From Stanieria sp964562685 (GTDB taxonomy: Bacteria; Cyanobacteriota; Cyanobacteriia; Cyanobacteriales; Xenococcaceae): a stretch of DNA of 64,000 bases. Shown piece after piece: positions 62,312 to 64,000 of this stretch; within the stretch, counting starts at the first letter, position 1; every line of letters starts with the position of its first letter. The stretch lies in NCBI GenBank assembly GCA_964562685.1, contig CAZLUP010000002.1, forward strand, positions 62,001-126,000, given 5' to 3'. The notes beneath the pieces were generated by a model. It was not told the DNA's origin. It saw only the letters and a program-made list of their open reading frames with translations, and did not search any database. Both the position numbers and the translations under genes were made by a program.

Positions 62312-62994
62312 ATACAAGCTTGAGATGAGGGAGACGTAGTTTTAATTTCAATTGGTTGTTTGCTACTGTGATTCAGTAATTGAGTTAAAGTTTGCTTGGC
62401 TTTTTGATTGGCACTGTTTAGAATTCCTTGATCGCAAGCAGCATGAACAATTTGTTTTAAAGTTTCTTGTTGCGCTTGAGTTTGTAATTGTGGCGCAAGA
62501 TCTGGTCCTAAGTTTAAAAAACCTCGATTATAATCAAAAACTCGAGAGCGGTTAACGTCAATTTTTTGGTCTAAAATTTGTGGCGGTGGTAGGTTAATTT
62601 TAATTTTATCGGGAGTAATTTTAATTTGTTGTGGAGTTAGTTGATTGAAATCTATTCCTGCTCGCACTTCACCATGAGCGATATAAACTAATTTCGTAGT
62701 AGCTATTACCCATTCACCAATTTTACGCTCCGCAGAAGCAGGGACAACCGTTTCCATTGTATAAACTGCGGTGGTTAATTCCTGTACTTCTTGAACTTGT
62801 TTGACGATCGCTGTAGCTAGTTCGATTCGAGGTACAATGGGCTGAGGTAATAAAAATTTTTCTGCCAAACTAATCAAGCGATCGCTTCCGCGCCAGAAAC
62901 CAATTACAATCAAAGAAGTAATTAGGGTAAGGCTACCGCTACCAAATAAAAGGAATTTTTTGATTGGTGAGAAGAATGGGTTTTGCGATCGCAC
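62308..62994 (-). CDS. DUF4230 domain-containing protein
   Basis: 228 residues. One N-terminal membrane helix (about 14-34) is followed by a helical then beta-rich extracytoplasmic domain. Motifs: KQVQEVQELTTAVYTMETVVPAS, VYIAHGEVRAGIDFNQL and LPPPQILDQKIDVNRSRVFDYNRG, typical of DUF4230. Function unknown, and found widely in bacteria. The 3' end overlaps that of the truncated EAL gene by 4 bp. Confidence 0.88.
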   Translation of the reverse strand: MRSQNPFFSPIKKFLLFGSGSLTLITSLIVIGFWRGSDRLISLAEKFLLPQPIVPRIELATAIVKQVQEVQELTTAVYTMETVVPASAERKIGEWVIATTKLVYIAHGEVRAGIDFNQLTPQQIKITPDKIKINLPPPQILDQKIDVNRSRVFDYNRGFLNLGPDLAPQLQTQAQQETLKQIVHAACDQGILNSANQKAKQTLTQLLNHSSKQPIEIKTTSPSSQACI

Positions 62995-63074
62995 AATGGT
63001 CTAATCATTCACTATCAACTCTATAATTATCAACTATTTAATCATAAATAACCAAATCTTAGTGACCGTGAGAT

Positions 63075-63410
63075 TTAATATCCATAGGGGTTTACGTATT
63101 GATTTTGGACACTAGACTGATCGATATTGCTAATGACAGTATTATTTTCCCCAATTGCTGTTGCATTACTTGACGCTCGTTGAATTGTAATTTGAGTTTG
63201 GGGATTATCCCAAGTACCGTAAGGATTACCAAATTGATTTTGGACGGCTGATTGATGAACATTGCTAATCGCAGTATTATTTTTACCTACTGCTGTAGCA
63301 CTAGCACTACCTTGTTGAGAAATTACTTGGACATTTTGCGCCTGAGCGAAATTAGGAACCAAAATTAAAGTAGCAGCAGTAAAACCGAATAATAATATTT
63401 TATTAGACAT
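63075..63410 (-). CDS. Small secreted Gln/Asn-rich repeat protein, curlin-like
   Basis: 111 residues. Signal peptide residues 1-24 (ending FAQAQN). The mature part is two repeats of about 31 residues with a 14-residue linker: SASATAVGKNNTAISNVHQ then SAVQNQFGNPYG, and SSNATAIGENNTVISNIDQ then SSVQNQYVNPYG. The pattern of Gln, Asn and Gly spacing (Q..Q.N.A...G.NN) recalls curlin (CsgA/CsgB) repeats that form surface amyloid, but no curli export genes are in the window. It may be a cell-surface or biofilm protein. Confidence 0.7.
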   Translation of the reverse strand: MSNKILLFGFTAATLILVPNFAQAQNVQVISQQGSASATAVGKNNTAISNVHQSAVQNQFGNPYGTWDNPQTQITIQRASSNATAIGENNTVISNIDQSSVQNQYVNPYGY

Positions 63411-63484
63411 AATTTTTAGTTTTTATCAATATTTCAACTGTTCTTTCACTAATTACGTTGAAGTAAATTAAATTATGCAGATGA

Positions 63485-64000
63485 TTAAATCAAACTCTGA
63501 TAAACTTGAATCATCTGAATTGCGATCGCACTCCAACTATATTGTTGTTTAGCTAGCTGACGAGCGTTTTCTCCTCTTTGTTTCCTTTCAGGATCAGACA
63601 AAATCGCTTCCCGTAAGCTGTTGGTTAATTGTGCTACTTCACAAGGAGTTACCCAACCTGCTGCCATCGCTTCGATATCCTGCCAAATTTGCACGCCGTT
63701 AGAAATAACCACTGGTGTTCCTACTGCCATCGCTTCAGCTACAGCAATGCCAAAATTTTCATAATAAGAAGGCAAAACAAACAAGTCTGCATCGATGAGT
63801 AAACCTAATTTTAAATCTCCTTGAACAAAACCTGTAATAGTAGTTCGTTGTTTTAAAGGAGAATTAGCTATTTTAGTTTTAATTTGAGCTTCATAATCAG
63901 AGTCTTGCGGATTTCCTCCTGCTAAGACAAAATGAAAATCTAAATCTTCTGCTTGTAAACTTTCTAAAGCAGGTAAAAGCAAGTCGAGTCCTTTTTTGCG
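63485..64000 (-). CDS. Glycosyltransferase family 4, C-terminal part
   Basis: C-terminal 171 codons of a GT-B type glycosyltransferase; the frame is open to the window edge, where it begins RKKGLDLLLPALESL. The nucleotide-sugar binding fold is clear: FVLAGGNPQDSDYEAQI, ITGFVQGDLKLGLLIDADLFVLPSYYENFG and AVAEAMAVGTPVVISNG, with the ENFGIAVAEAMA (EX7E) motif. Such enzymes build polysaccharides or glycolipids. The acceptor is unknown. Confidence 0.92.
   Translation of the reverse strand, partial: RKKGLDLLLPALESLQAEDLDFHFVLAGGNPQDSDYEAQIKTKIANSPLKQRTTITGFVQGDLKLGLLIDADLFVLPSYYENFGIAVAEAMAVGTPVVISNGVQIWQDIEAMAAGWVTPCEVAQLTNSLREAILSDPERKQRGENARQLAKQQYSWSAIAIQMIQVYQSLI

Overview
The window is a piece of a cyanobacterial chromosome. 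It carries genes found only in oxygenic phototrophs or nearly so: psaK, petG, cytM, vipp1, Tic20/Ycf60, Ycf33 (DUF751), a photosystem II S4-domain protein, FutA, a CmpR/NdhR-type regulator, SufR and two DUF4327 proteins. The DNA is AT-rich and dotted with the HIP1 octamer GCGATCGC. Long AT-rich spacers, heptanucleotide repeats and many palindromic repeats suggest a large-genome, Pleurocapsa/Stanieria/Chroococcales-like cyanobacterium; that placement is an inference from style, not from a marker gene.

Layout. 1-6 kb: end of nusB, an RTX protein, dusA, a b561-like cytochrome, a lone cyclic-nucleotide-binding domain, ackA, Tic20. 6-18.6 kb: pentapeptide-repeat protein, vipp1, thioredoxin, transglutaminase, an orphan MotB/OmpA-like protein, the ycf33-rbfA-GH3 cluster, tandem DUF4327 genes, a cation efflux protein and a LysR regulator. 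19-25.7 kb: PsiE-like protein, a transposon relic, class II aldolase, dut, yvcK, tsaE, and the divergent petG/cytM pair. 26-35.5 kb: futA, queE-queC, a toxin-antitoxin pair, an FAD oxidoreductase, the divergent sufR/sufB pair with visible SufR operators, and a ferredoxin-nuclease-suhB cluster. 35.7-42.3 kb: tRNA-Ser(GGA), dacB, a 52-aa protein, psaK, tRNA-Arg(CCU) split by a group I intron, an esterase, a TnpB pseudogene next to a MITE-like element, and rph. 42.7-59 kb: priA, a group 2 sigma factor, an acetyltransferase, a tandem-duplicated alkaline phosphatase with an RTX tail, isochorismatase, a PAS-GGDEF-EAL protein, msrB and a ClpC relative without the UVR middle domain. 59-64 kb: a wrecked sensor kinase fused by deletion to a REC-GGDEF-EAL protein, a DUF4230 protein, a small secreted repeat protein and the end of a glycosyltransferase.

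Most genes are single-gene units facing either way. Short operons are supported by overlaps or tight spacing: ycf33-rbfA-GH3, queE-queC, antitoxin-toxin, ferredoxin-nuclease-suhB, isochorismatase-PAS/GGDEF/EAL.

I found no CRISPR array, prophage or recognisable defence island. The most notable things are: a 258-nt group I intron in tRNA-Arg(CCU); MITE-like elements of about 140 bp with terminal inverted repeats and 7-bp target duplications; a 467-bp identical tract inside an otherwise diverged tandem phosphatase duplication; a 28-bp palindromic repeat inserted in frame in priA, with a compensatory-change relative elsewhere; a deletion fusion of two signalling genes; and a ClpC-like ATPase without its UVR motif.
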